A DNA stretch of 9,322 bases from an uncultured Planctomycetaceae bacterium. Lineage in GTDB: Bacteria > Planctomycetota > Phycisphaerae > UBA1845 > UTPLA1. Positions 1-7,740 of this stretch are shown piece by piece; positions within the stretch are counted from its first letter, which is position 1; the number at the start of each line of letters is the position of its first letter. Both the position numbers and the translations under genes were made by a program. The DNA lies in the NCBI GenBank assembly GCA_938008425.1, contig CALLKH010000195.1, positions 1-9,322 on the forward strand, given 5' to 3'. A model generated the notes under the pieces. That model was not told the origin of the DNA. It was given only the letters and a program-made list of their open reading frames with translations, and searched no databases.

Positions 1-3000
1 CGTCTCAAGACCGGCAATTCGCTGGGCCCGCGCGAGCTGGAAATCTCGGTGAGCGAAATCAAGACGACTCGCCGGTTCGCGGAAGAGGTGGAGGAGATCA
101 ACCGCTCTTCGGATGCGATGACGGTTGTCCGCTGGGGGCAGGGGTATTTTCAGGCCGATCTGACGTCGCTTGCAAGCCAGTGCATTGCCAGGGCGCTGGC
201 ACTGGACGCCACGCTGTTGGATCAGCCGCTGGCCGAGGGAAGCGAACCTTACGTCAGGTTCTGGAACGAACGGGCATTCAGAATTCGATCGAACGCCACT
301 GCGTCGGACGACGCAACGGCGCTATTTTCCCTGGCGAAATGGGCGCACACCGCCGGACTTGGTGATCACGCCCGCGAGACGCTGCGTTTCGCCTGGCAGG
401 CGAATCCGCGTGCGCCCGAGGTTGAGCGGCTCGCCGCCGAATGGGGCGTGCTGCTTCAGCCCTGGATTTCGCCGGACCTGACGGCGGCTACCGGGCTGAG
501 CCTGTTCACCAGGACGATTCGCGATCAAGGCCAGGACGTGCCGGCGCAGAGCGGACGGGAATTCTTTCTCATGCCGATTCGATACCGGCCCGACGCCGGC
601 CGGCGCGTACTGTCGCGCCTGGTCATGCCGAAGGGCGATCGCACCAGCTTTTACGGCGTCTACCCCCTCTATCGCCAGCCCACGGCAGGTGTGCTGGCGG
701 AGGGGATCGAGGCCGTCGTCCATGAACGAATGGAGTTGCGTTCGAATCACGAAGGCCATTCCGAGGTGATCTGGAAGAACAATTCCGCACCGCGTTCGAT
801 CGTGGACGAAAAGGCTCGACAGGAGGTGATTCGATCCCGGCCGGAAACCGAGCGGCCCTCGGGGTGGGCGGTCATGATTCTGGAGATCGATCCGGCGCTT
901 TCGGTGCTGCGATTCGAGTGGGACGACGGGTTTTCCGATGTCATTGACCTGGCGTATCTGCGCGGTTCAAAGGCGGCGGTGTCGGGACCGATCGACGAGG
1001 CCGGCGTCTCTGATCGCGTGAGGAAATCGCTTGAGCTGATCCAGAGCGGATCGGCCGCGATGGGTGAGCTCGCGTTGATGGAGTTGGGCCTGATTCGCCG
1101 CCGGATTCCCACCGAAAAGTCGAACGAATGGGCGCGACGCGTCGTTCCGTCGGTGCTGGAGGCGGGCGGTCGCCGGGAGGAGCAGATTCGATTCGCGGCA
1201 TGGCGTTATTTTTCACTTCAATCCGGCGTGTCGAGGGTGACCCGCGAGGCCATTGAGTCATCGTCTAATCGCATCAAGCACGCATGGATCAGCCTGTTCG
1301 AGCAGTATTCCGAAAAGTCGACGGCGGCCAATCCGCTGATTGCCCGCGAACTTCTCTATCCGATGCTGTCCACGGGAAGTGAGCCGGTGTGTGAGCGTGC
1401 GGTCGGGGTTTTGCTTCAGCTCGGCGGCGACGTGGACTGGTCGCGAATCGGCAAGGCGTCACGCAACGCCCAGATCGCGTCGCTTCGCCGGCTGCGGGGG
1501 CTGCCGAGGGATGTCGCGCTGCAGGCACTGCTGACGATCATGAAGGCGGCGAGAATCTCCTCGGCCGATGCGATCGCCGAATACGTCGAATCGATGAAGC
1601 TCTCGCTCAGCGATCCGCGTGATCCGCTGCTGGTCAAATGGGGAACGTTGACAACCGAGGCGGATCGTGTCGCGCTGATCACGGTGCTGTCTCCGACGCG
1701 TTTGTACGACCTGGTCTATTCGGAGAGTTTTGAGGCCATCCTGAAAACAGCCGAGCGGAAACGCTGTTCGCAGAATCTGCGAAAGCGGATTCTACGGCTG
1801 ACAGTGGCACAGGCCGCCATGAGACTGGACGCCGGAAAGCCGCCGGAGGGCCTCGCGACGGGGTTTCCGGTGCTGTCGCGCATCGGTTCGAGCGACCCTG
1901 TACGAAAGACCCTGCTTCGGGCGGCGGAAAGCGATGATCCATCGTTGCGAAGGGACGCGCTGTCGGTGCTGCTGCGGCAGGGGTACGCCCACGACGCCGC
2001 CGACGCCATGATGAAGGTGTGCCGCTCCGAGGATGATGTTCTTGCGGAATTCGAGGCGCTGGCTGGGCGAGACGACGCCGCCGGATCCGATGGATTTCTT
2101 ACGTTCTGCGGGCGATTGATCGATCATCGACGGCCGATTGTTTCCCAGGCCGTGCTTCGCCACCTCACTGCGCTGGTCGCGGCGCGACCGGCATCGAATC
2201 AGTGGCGGCTTCTTGCCACCGTCAAAATGGGAGTTGATTTCGAGTCCCTTGCTGAACTGACGGCGTCGCTTCGGCCGTCCGCGGCGGGGGTGACGCTTCG
2301 ATGGCTGACAGAGCTTGGGCACTTCTCCCGCCAGGATCAGCAGAGCTTCTCCGCGTCGCGTAATGAACTTCAGCGCCGGCGCCAGCTTCGCGAGATCGAT
2401 CGCAGGCGGGCGCTCCTGGCCGACGGCCGATACGGCGTGATCGCGGTGCTGGAATCGACGCGCGCGGAGGAATATCAGCTTGAGTCGCTGCTGGATGGAG
2501 CAAGCGTCTCAGGCCTGCGCTGGTCGATTCCACAGCGATGGACCCTTGAACTTCCGCCGGTCACCATCGAATCCAAACTGGAGGGCGGCGCCTACAGGGT
2601 TCTCTCCGATGGGAACGAAATCGGCGTCGGCATGGCCCGGAATCGGGAACGCTCCATTCGGGCGCCCGAGGCGTTTCTGCCGGCGCTGACGGACCCGGAC
2701 TCGAAGCTGCTCGGCTCGGAAGGACTGGGTTGGCCCGCGCCTGTTTCAATGGGCGGGGTGTCGCCGATCAAGGCTACGGGTCCGGCGCTGCTGCCGGGCA
2801 ATCGGCCGGTCCTGGATGAACCCAAGGCGGATTTCATGACGCTGGATGTCACCCGGCCTCTTGCGGCCGCGCTCGTTCAGAAGGGCATCATTTCAAACGA
2901 GACCGCCGAAGCCTGGAAGGAGCAGCCGATTCGAGTGACGCTGCGATACGCGGCGTTCGGATCGTATGTCGGCGTGAGCCCCATGCGGCCGCTGCCGGTC

Positions 3001-3063
3001 GAAAAGACGGCGGGAGCTTGGCACCTGTTCAATGTCCTGCTCGTGCTTGAGCGATTGGACTAG
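1..3063 (+). CDS. Large helical-repeat (TPR/HEAT-like) protein, function unknown, 5' end missing
   Basis: The frame has no stop from base 1 to the TAG at 3061-3063. A GTG at 49 is a possible start, but no Shine-Dalgarno precedes it and the 16 upstream codons read like protein, so the true start probably lies left of the window. Numbering from the GTG (1004 residues): residues 13-53 and 88-135 look like TPR-type helical hairpins; the second (ALFSLAKWAHTAGLGDHARE) resembles the segment after a short beta domain in many large planctomycete proteins. Residues about 150-310 are mixed. Residues about 320-790 are rich in short amphipathic helices compatible with degenerate HEAT repeats. Residues about 810-1004 look beta-rich. 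I see no catalytic motif or membrane segment in the visible part; a signal peptide, if any, would be outside the window. It converges on the minus-strand cluster and is probably not part of it. A scaffold role is possible but unproven. Confidence 0.8.
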   Translation, partial: RLKTGNSLGPRELEISVSEIKTTRRFAEEVEEINRSSDAMTVVRWGQGYFQADLTSLASQCIARALALDATLLDQPLAEGSEPYVRFWNERAFRIRSNATASDDATALFSLAKWAHTAGLGDHARETLRFAWQANPRAPEVERLAAEWGVLLQPWISPDLTAATGLSLFTRTIRDQGQDVPAQSGREFFLMPIRYRPDAGRRVLSRLVMPKGDRTSFYGVYPLYRQPTAGVLAEGIEAVVHERMELRSNHEGHSEVIWKNNSAPRSIVDEKARQEVIRSRPETERPSGWAVMILEIDPALSVLRFEWDDGFSDVIDLAYLRGSKAAVSGPIDEAGVSDRVRKSLELIQSGSAAMGELALMELGLIRRRIPTEKSNEWARRVVPSVLEAGGRREEQIRFAAWRYFSLQSGVSRVTREAIESSSNRIKHAWISLFEQYSEKSTAANPLIARELLYPMLSTGSEPVCERAVGVLLQLGGDVDWSRIGKASRNAQIASLRRLRGLPRDVALQALLTIMKAARISSADAIAEYVESMKLSLSDPRDPLLVKWGTLTTEADRVALITVLSPTRLYDLVYSESFEAILKTAERKRCSQNLRKRILRLTVAQAAMRLDAGKPPEGLATGFPVLSRIGSSDPVRKTLLRAAESDDPSLRRDALSVLLRQGYAHDAADAMMKVCRSEDDVLAEFEALAGRDDAAGSDGFLTFCGRLIDHRRPIVSQAVLRHLTALVAARPASNQWRLLATVKMGVDFESLAELTASLRPSAAGVTLRWLTELGHFSRQDQQSFSASRNELQRRRQLREIDRRRALLADGRYGVIAVLESTRAEEYQLESLLDGASVSGLRWSIPQRWTLELPPVTIESKLEGGAYRVLSDGNEIGVGMARNRERSIRAPEAFLPALTDPDSKLLGSEGLGWPAPVSMGGVSPIKATGPALLPGNRPVLDEPKADFMTLDVTRPLAAALVQKGIISNETAEAWKEQPIRVTLRYAAFGSYVGVSPMRPLPVEKTAGAWHLFNVLLVLERLD

Positions 3064-3067
3064 GCTT

Positions 3068-3082
3068 TGTTCGTCACGAACA
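3068..3082. terminator. Perfect inverted repeat between convergent genes, possible bidirectional terminator
   Basis: TGTTCGT-C-ACGAACA fills most of the 19-base gap between two convergent stop codons (3061-3063 on plus, 3083-3085 on minus). The 7-base arms are perfect around one central base; as RNA this would be about a 6-bp stem with a 3-base loop. Its placement suits a shared terminator. Neither side has a run of T after the stem, so it is not a standard intrinsic terminator. It could also be a protein-binding palindrome or chance. Confidence 0.3.
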
Positions 3083-3607
3083 TCACTTGATTCTTCTGTA
3101 GATCAACTCCTGCACTCTTCGCTCCTTCTCGCGGCTCGCGTCGAATATGTCGAACGTGTGATGATCGTTATCGATGATGCGGGAAACATACCGGATGAGC
3201 TTTCCGTACTCACCGGTCATGGGTTCATCAATGGTGCCGAACGCCGTCCAGACGTTGTCTTCCATGCCGCCTGAAATGGTGAACAGGCTGGTGACCATGT
3301 TGTCGATGTAGGAACCGACGTATCGCTTTCGGGCGTTGTCGTAGCCCGTGTAGCAGATGCTTTCGTACGGTTGCCCCATGAATTCGCCGGTCTGGCGTTC
3401 CTCAAGCCAGCGGCCGCTCAGAATCATGCGGGCCTCGGCCCTGCCTTTGGATTCCGGCGCCGTGCCGCCCTCGGGCACGCCGCACCACATTCGGCGCGTG
3501 ACTTCCCACGTGCCGACGAGCGGCTTGAGCTTTTCATGCGCCTCACTGGGCGTGCAGGCGGCGGTCCATTTGGCCATCATCTCGGCATCGGGCATGCCTT
3601 CGCTCAT
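3083..3607 (-). CDS. DUF1579 family protein
   Basis: This 174-residue protein has the features I associate with DUF1579: a Leu-Val-Gly-Thr-Trp motif at residues 30-34, a Ser-Gly-Arg-Trp-Leu-Glu-Glu block at 64-70, a Gly-Gln-Pro-Tyr-Glu block at 78-82, and a GYDN...KRYVGSYIDN stretch at 88-103, with an alternating beta pattern through the C-terminus. The length is typical for the family. No signal peptide or membrane segment is visible, so it should be cytoplasmic. The family has no firmly known function; a lipocalin-like barrel that binds a small hydrophobic molecule is a reasonable guess. The start is supported by an AAAGGA Shine-Dalgarno at 3615-3620, seven bases upstream. It is the last gene of the minus-strand run, 29 bases after the soluble SRPBCC gene, and ends against the convergent plus-strand gene. 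Confidence 0.85.
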   Translation of the reverse strand: MSEGMPDAEMMAKWTAACTPSEAHEKLKPLVGTWEVTRRMWCGVPEGGTAPESKGRAEARMILSGRWLEERQTGEFMGQPYESICYTGYDNARKRYVGSYIDNMVTSLFTISGGMEDNVWTAFGTIDEPMTGEYGKLIRYVSRIIDNDHHTFDIFDASREKERRVQELIYRRIK

Positions 3608-3636
3608 GATGCGATCCTTTCATTGATTCTCCGGGT

Positions 3637-4074
3637 TCATGACGACTTTTCGATTGCGGCCTTCAGCCGGGCAAGCTGACCGCCGTCCTGTTTCTTCATC
3701 ATGGCCAGAATAAGCGGGGCGATCAGCGCCGCGAGGCCGCGACCGACGACGTCGGCCACGAGTTCGACGCGCGTACCCGAAGCCTCCGGCTTGAACAGGT
3801 AGCGATAGGTGGCCGTGCAGCCCATGCACTGCGCGCTGGCGGCGTGAACGATCGGCCGCTCGTGCTCGGTGACCTGAATCTCCGCGGAGTGCTCGCGCGA
3901 ACCCATGCGGCGGGTTTCGCGGAACTTCGCCCCGGGCGCGAGGCCGCCGGGCGTGAGCTTTTCGATCCGGACGATTTCGGGAATCCACGTCGAGACGCGC
4001 TCGAGATCGGTGGCGAAGTCAAACGTCTCCGCCGGGGGTTTCTCGATGTATTCGCTGACTTGGAAGGTTGCCAT
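3637..4074 (-). CDS. Soluble SRPBCC (polyketide cyclase/START-like) family protein
   Basis: This 145-residue protein shows the SRPBCC pattern: an N-terminal strand leading to a Pro-Ala-Glu-Thr-Phe-Asp-Phe helix (residues 14-20), then Asp-Leu-Glu-Arg-Val-Ser-Thr-Trp-Ile-Pro (23-32), which matches the usual 'D...W.P' element, several beta strands, and a long C-terminal helix (about 110-143). This is the helix-grip fold, which usually forms a deep hydrophobic pocket. I cannot name a ligand or reaction. A Cys-Met-Gly-Cys pair at 83-86 sits just before a strand and is unusual enough to note. There is no signal peptide or clear membrane span, although the C-terminal helix is quite hydrophobic. A GGAG Shine-Dalgarno at 4083-4086, eight bases upstream, supports the start. 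It lies 39 bases after another SRPBCC gene; the pair may be diverged duplicates. Confidence 0.82.
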   Translation of the reverse strand: MATFQVSEYIEKPPAETFDFATDLERVSTWIPEIVRIEKLTPGGLAPGAKFRETRRMGSREHSAEIQVTEHERPIVHAASAQCMGCTATYRYLFKPEASGTRVELVADVVGRGLAALIAPLILAMMKKQDGGQLARLKAAIEKSS

Positions 4075-4113
4075 GGGTGTGACTCCATCAGGATCGAGGC
4101 GAACGAATCGGCC

Positions 4114-4635
4114 TCAGTTGCTTTCCAGCGTGTTTTGAATTGACTTGAGGAACTGCTTCTGGCCGGACTTTGCCCCGCCGAAGACGTGGATCATGAATTT
4201 GAAAAACGGCACGTGCCAGGTGCCGGATCGAATCTCGCCCTGGCCTTCGGCGTGAATGATACAGGCGGCGCCGAAGGGCTCGATTCGATACTCGCAGGTC
4301 ATCGTCATCGGGACGACTTCGTCCTGCATGCGCCGCACGATCCGCTCGGGTTTGGTCTGCTCGATCGTGACGACTTTCACCCGGCTGGAGCCGAGATCCT
4401 CCCGCCAGGCCGGCAAATCGTTCTCGGCCGGGAGTTCCTCGACGCCGCGGCACATCCGGCCGCTCATGGGATGCTTGCGATGATCCAGGAGCGCCTGCCA
4501 CGCGGCCTCGGGCGACGCCTTCGTGGAGATTGAACATGTTGCACCGAATCGGCCGGGAAGCAGACCGCCGACCACCAGAATCGTCAGCGGAATCAGTACG
4601 AGTATGGCGATTGCAATGATTAGCCAGGTGGGCAT
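4114..4635 (-). CDS. Membrane-anchored SRPBCC family protein
   Basis: This 173-residue protein begins with a strongly hydrophobic segment (about residues 4-26, LIIAIAILVLIPLTILVVGG) without a convincing signal-peptidase site, so I read it as an N-terminal membrane anchor. The rest fits the SRPBCC fold: a strand and Ala-Ser-Pro-Glu-Ala-Ala-Trp-Gln-Ala-Leu helix (40-49), a region of strands that includes Arg-Ile-Val-Arg-Arg and Cys-Glu-Tyr-Arg-Ile-Glu, then a C-terminal helix from about 143 to 171. The orientation of the soluble domain is not clear from sequence. A GGGAG Shine-Dalgarno at 4642-4646, six bases before the ATG, supports the start. The gene begins 17 bases after the kinase stop, so co-translation with the kinase is likely, and both products should be in the cytoplasmic membrane. 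Ligand and role are unknown. Confidence 0.78.
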   Translation of the reverse strand: MPTWLIIAIAILVLIPLTILVVGGLLPGRFGATCSISTKASPEAAWQALLDHRKHPMSGRMCRGVEELPAENDLPAWREDLGSSRVKVVTIEQTKPERIVRRMQDEVVPMTMTCEYRIEPFGAACIIHAEGQGEIRSGTWHVPFFKFMIHVFGGAKSGQKQFLKSIQNTLESN

Positions 4636-4652
4636 GGCGGACTCCCTCGTTC

Positions 4653-7250
4653 TCAGTCATCGTTGGACGGCTCGGCGTCGGCGCTGCCGGCGCGGTCTTC
4701 GATGTCGTTTGATGTGTCGTCGCTCGACGTGCCGCTGCATTCCTTGATCCATTCCTTCACCGGCAGCGGCCAGGTTGTATCCCGACCGGCCAGTTGGGAA
4801 CAGCGTTTGAATTGGATCAGCGCTTCGTCGTTGCGGCCGCTCTTCATCAAGGCGACGCCGAGGTAGCCGTGCGCCGCGGCGGACCTGTCATTGATGGCGA
4901 TCGCGTCGCGAAATGCGGCGATGGCTTCGTCGAACCGTTCGAGGGCGGTCAGCGAGATGCCGAGGTCGACGTGGGTTGCGGCGTGGCCCGGCTGGCGACG
5001 AATGGATTCGTTGAGCGCGTCGATGGCCCCGGTGAGTTCCCCGGATTCGCGCAGGGCGATGCCGAGGCTTCGCCAGACGCCGCCGATGTCGGGGCGAATG
5101 GCGACGCATCGCATATAATAGCGGATCGCCTTCTCCCATTCCTTTGAATACGTCAGCGAAAGCGCGTAGTCGAAGTTCAGCATGAAGTCGGAGGGATAGG
5201 TGCGCAGGGCCCTTTGATAGAGCTCATGCATGAGCGCGTTATCACCGGCCATGCCGACCGTCATGGCGAACCACGAAAGTGTGACCGGCGCCGCGTCATC
5301 AAATGACTTGGAGTTCGCGAGTTCACGAAGTTTCTTCAGGTCCGGCGGGTCAAACATGAACATCATGCGGCGAAGCGTCGTGCGAACGGGATCGGGATCG
5401 GCCAGTTCGAGGATGCCCGCACGTTCTCGAAGCGTTTCCACGGTGTATCGCGGCACGCCGAATCGGCCCATCAGGTCCGCGCCGGTGCCGATCCAGAGTT
5501 CGAAGCCCGAGCACAGCTGGATCGAAATGTCGCTCTCGCGAATTCTTCGCGCGATCTCTTCGCGGGGCATGCCGACGAGGTCGATGCCATAGTCCTTGAA
5601 CGCGGCGATGAGTTGATCATCCATCCAGATCCAACTGTCGGCGTCCTGATGGGTGGCGCCGACGATAACCACTTCCTCGATGCGTTCGGTCATCCGTCGA
5701 TCGGCGTCCGCCCTGTCGAGTTCTGTCAGAAATTCACGGGCCCGATCGCGCGCATCGTCGGCGACTTCGGGTCCGTCGAGCAGCGTGCGAAGCTGGTTTG
5801 CCGACATGAGCGCCGCCTCCCACTGCGTTCGGATGCCGATACGCGAAGCGCGGGCCTCGCCGAGGCGCTGCTGCGTACGGCCGAGCGCCTCTTCGACGAC
5901 GCGCGTGGCGGTCGTGATCCGGCCGCGCCTTTCATAATCGTTCCAGAGGAATCCGCTGGCGATCAGCATGAGCGCGAAGAGGACGGCCGTGGCAAGGGCG
6001 GTGCGAAGCCTGCGGGCGCGTCGCTCTTCTTCGGCACGAACGCGGGCGGCGGCGGACTCGAGTTCGAGCGCCCGCGCCCTGGCGGCCAGCCCCGCGATGT
6101 GGTCGCCGATCGACTTGGCGACCACCCCCGCGCTGCGGGGTCGATCGTTCTTATCAGGCGAGAGGCATTTCTTCGCGATGGCGATCAGAGAGCCGTCGGC
6201 GCGGCACTTCGCCAGACGGTCAAGCGCGGTCTCAATTCTCCCGGCGGCGGCGTTGCGAAGGACTTCGGCCTTCGTCCCGCCATAGGGCGGAGCGCCGGTA
6301 AGAATCTCGCAAAGTATCGCCCCCAGTGAAAACACGTCGCATCGCTCGTCGATCTCGTCAATGTCGCCGCGCGCCTGCTCGGGCGGCATGTAGGCGGGGG
6401 TGCCCATCACCGAGCCGGCGACGGAATGAATGTCGGAGTCGCTGCGGACGGTCTCGATGGCCTCGCCGGGCTCCGGCGCCATTTCGGTGTCGGCCGCCGA
6501 ACTGACCGGGCCCGAACCGTCGGACGGATCGGTTCGAATCACTTTCGCCAGGCCCCAGTCGAGCACCTGCACTTCGCCGAACGCGCCGACCATGACGTTT
6601 GAGGGTTTCAGGTCGCGATGGACCACGCCGCGCGAGTGGGCGTAGGCGATGGTCTGGCAGATGTGCTCGAAAATGCCGAGAAATCGCGAGAGATCGTCGA
6701 GCGGGGCGGTGCGTTCCTGAAGCAGCGCCGACAGCGTTCGACCCCGGACGAGCTTCATGGTGAAGAACGGCCGTCGATCGTCGCGCAGTCCGAGTTCATA
6801 CACCGGCAGCACGCCGGGATGCTGCAACTGGCCGGTGATCTGGGCTTCCTCCATGAATCGCTGAACCATCGCGGGCCTCGACTGGTGGTCGGCCAGCAGC
6901 ACCTTCATGGCGACATCGCGGCCGAGATCGATGTCGCGGCCCCTGAGCACGACGCCGACGCCGCCGCGGGCGATTTCGCCGTGAATCTGGTAGCGGCCGA
7001 TGCCCGCGCGGGCGTCGGAGAGTTCGGCGGGCGGCGGATTGATGATGGATGCTTCGCCGTCCGCGTCGTCATGCAGGAGCACGCGCGATTCGATGTCGAG
7101 CGTTTCGAAGATGGACGGGCGGGAGGCGTCGGCGGCTCGGGGTCCAGTGAGACGCGACCGTGGTCCGAACGCGGCTCGTAGGCCCGCGTCGAGCGAATCG
7201 GCGAAGTCGCCGTCGGAGGATCCGTTGCCATGGATGGGCGTACTTTTCAT
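4653..7250 (-). CDS. Transmembrane Ser/Thr protein kinase with C-terminal TPRs
   Basis: This 865-residue protein has a Hanks-type (PknB-like) kinase domain at about 87-385. Visible elements: glycine loop IARGGVGVV (93-101, Ala94 in place of the first Gly), lysine K116 in VAMKV, helix-C E135, catalytic loop HRDLKPSN (211-218, D213), D231 in a DWG rather than DFG motif, GTPAYMPPEQ (283-292) and D305 of the F-helix. All key catalytic residues are present, so it should be active. Between DWG and GTPAYMPPEQ lies an acidic, Ser/Thr-containing insert (about 240-280). An Arg/Glu-rich helix (388-415) leads into one membrane span (about 416-436), positive side inside, which puts the kinase in the cytoplasm and the C-terminal half outside. 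Residues about 521-650 form an unnamed region; TPR-like repeats span about 671-825 and an acidic tail follows. A GGAG at 7259-7262, eight bases upstream, supports the start. It lies 25 bases after the small membrane protein gene. Substrates are unknown; the sigma factor of the cluster is the obvious candidate. Confidence 0.95.
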   Translation of the reverse strand: MKSTPIHGNGSSDGDFADSLDAGLRAAFGPRSRLTGPRAADASRPSIFETLDIESRVLLHDDADGEASIINPPPAELSDARAGIGRYQIHGEIARGGVGVVLRGRDIDLGRDVAMKVLLADHQSRPAMVQRFMEEAQITGQLQHPGVLPVYELGLRDDRRPFFTMKLVRGRTLSALLQERTAPLDDLSRFLGIFEHICQTIAYAHSRGVVHRDLKPSNVMVGAFGEVQVLDWGLAKVIRTDPSDGSGPVSSAADTEMAPEPGEAIETVRSDSDIHSVAGSVMGTPAYMPPEQARGDIDEIDERCDVFSLGAILCEILTGAPPYGGTKAEVLRNAAAGRIETALDRLAKCRADGSLIAIAKKCLSPDKNDRPRSAGVVAKSIGDHIAGLAARARALELESAAARVRAEEERRARRLRTALATAVLFALMLIASGFLWNDYERRGRITTATRVVEEALGRTQQRLGEARASRIGIRTQWEAALMSANQLRTLLDGPEVADDARDRAREFLTELDRADADRRMTERIEEVVIVGATHQDADSWIWMDDQLIAAFKDYGIDLVGMPREEIARRIRESDISIQLCSGFELWIGTGADLMGRFGVPRYTVETLRERAGILELADPDPVRTTLRRMMFMFDPPDLKKLRELANSKSFDDAAPVTLSWFAMTVGMAGDNALMHELYQRALRTYPSDFMLNFDYALSLTYSKEWEKAIRYYMRCVAIRPDIGGVWRSLGIALRESGELTGAIDALNESIRRQPGHAATHVDLGISLTALERFDEAIAAFRDAIAINDRSAAAHGYLGVALMKSGRNDEALIQFKRCSQLAGRDTTWPLPVKEWIKECSGTSSDDTSNDIEDRAGSADAEPSNDD

Positions 7251-7275
7251 GCGGTGTGCTCCACGAGCGCGGACT

Positions 7276-7740
7276 TCAGGGCTTCGCGAAACCCAGTGCA
7301 GCCGGGTTCACTTCGTCTCTGCGCCGCGATGGAACCGCCGCGCTTCGACCATGAATGACGCCGACAATGATTCCGGCGACCGCGTTTACATAAACGGTCC
7401 ATGCGACCGGATAAAACTGATTGGCGGCGGGGGCCTCGACCATGGCGAAGATGTGCAGGGCGCAGGGAAGTGAAATCAGGAGTGCCATGAGCACGCCATA
7501 ACGCAGCCCTTCAGCCCATGGAGCGCCGCCGCGGTAGCCGAACGGGTAGATGAACGCGAGCAGGAACGCGTGGACGAGGATGGCAATCAAGTGAAATTGA
7601 ACCAGCGGGGCTTCGCGAAGGTCTTTGAAGTTCGACGAGGCGAGGTCCATCATGAACTTCGGCATCAAGGCCGGAGACTGAATAATGAACATGACGGCCA
7701 CGACTGCCAGAAATGCTGCGAGGGTGCGTAGGGGTTTCAT
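7276..7740 (-). CDS. Small four-helix membrane protein, function unknown
   Basis: I start this 154-residue protein at the ATG at 7740 (MKPLRTLAAF) because a GGGAG Shine-Dalgarno lies seven bases upstream. A GTG at 7776 would add 12 polar residues and has no such site. Four hydrophobic segments are visible at about 6-21, 48-65, 80-100 and 111-131. Between the second and third is a motif I believe is conserved in this kind of protein, Tyr-Pro-Phe-Gly-Tyr-Arg-Gly-Gly-Ala-Pro-Trp-Ala-Glu-Gly-Leu-Arg (65-80). The C-terminal tail (131-154) is basic and likely cytoplasmic. I cannot assign a family with confidence. It does not look like a ZAS-type or other standard anti-sigma factor, which would have one membrane span and a cytoplasmic N-terminal domain. 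It sits between the sigma factor and kinase genes, so it might help in sensing, but that is only positional. Confidence 0.8.
   Translation of the reverse strand: MKPLRTLAAFLAVVAVMFIIQSPALMPKFMMDLASSNFKDLREAPLVQFHLIAILVHAFLLAFIYPFGYRGGAPWAEGLRYGVLMALLISLPCALHIFAMVEAPAANQFYPVAWTVYVNAVAGIIVGVIHGRSAAVPSRRRDEVNPAALGFAKP

Noticed and set aside
1792..2322. 176-codon minus-strand open frame inside the large repeat protein gene
   Set aside because: Translation is Arg/Pro/Gly-rich without domain features; the plus-strand frame is the coherent protein.
4088..4660. 190-codon minus-strand frame overlapping the membrane-anchored SRPBCC gene
   Set aside because: The overlapping frame at 4114-4635 has a strong Shine-Dalgarno, a membrane anchor and an SRPBCC pattern; this one is an Arg-rich shadow.
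5613..6329. 238-codon open frame on the plus strand inside the kinase gene
   Set aside because: It is antisense to the kinase and membrane-span coding region, its translation is low-complexity Arg/Gly/Ala-rich, and no domain is recognisable. GC-rich genes often give such shadows.
6555..6563. DWG instead of DFG as a sign of a pseudokinase
   Set aside because: The metal-binding Asp is kept, as are K116, E135, D213 and N218. DWG is, to my knowledge, common in planctomycete kinases of this type.
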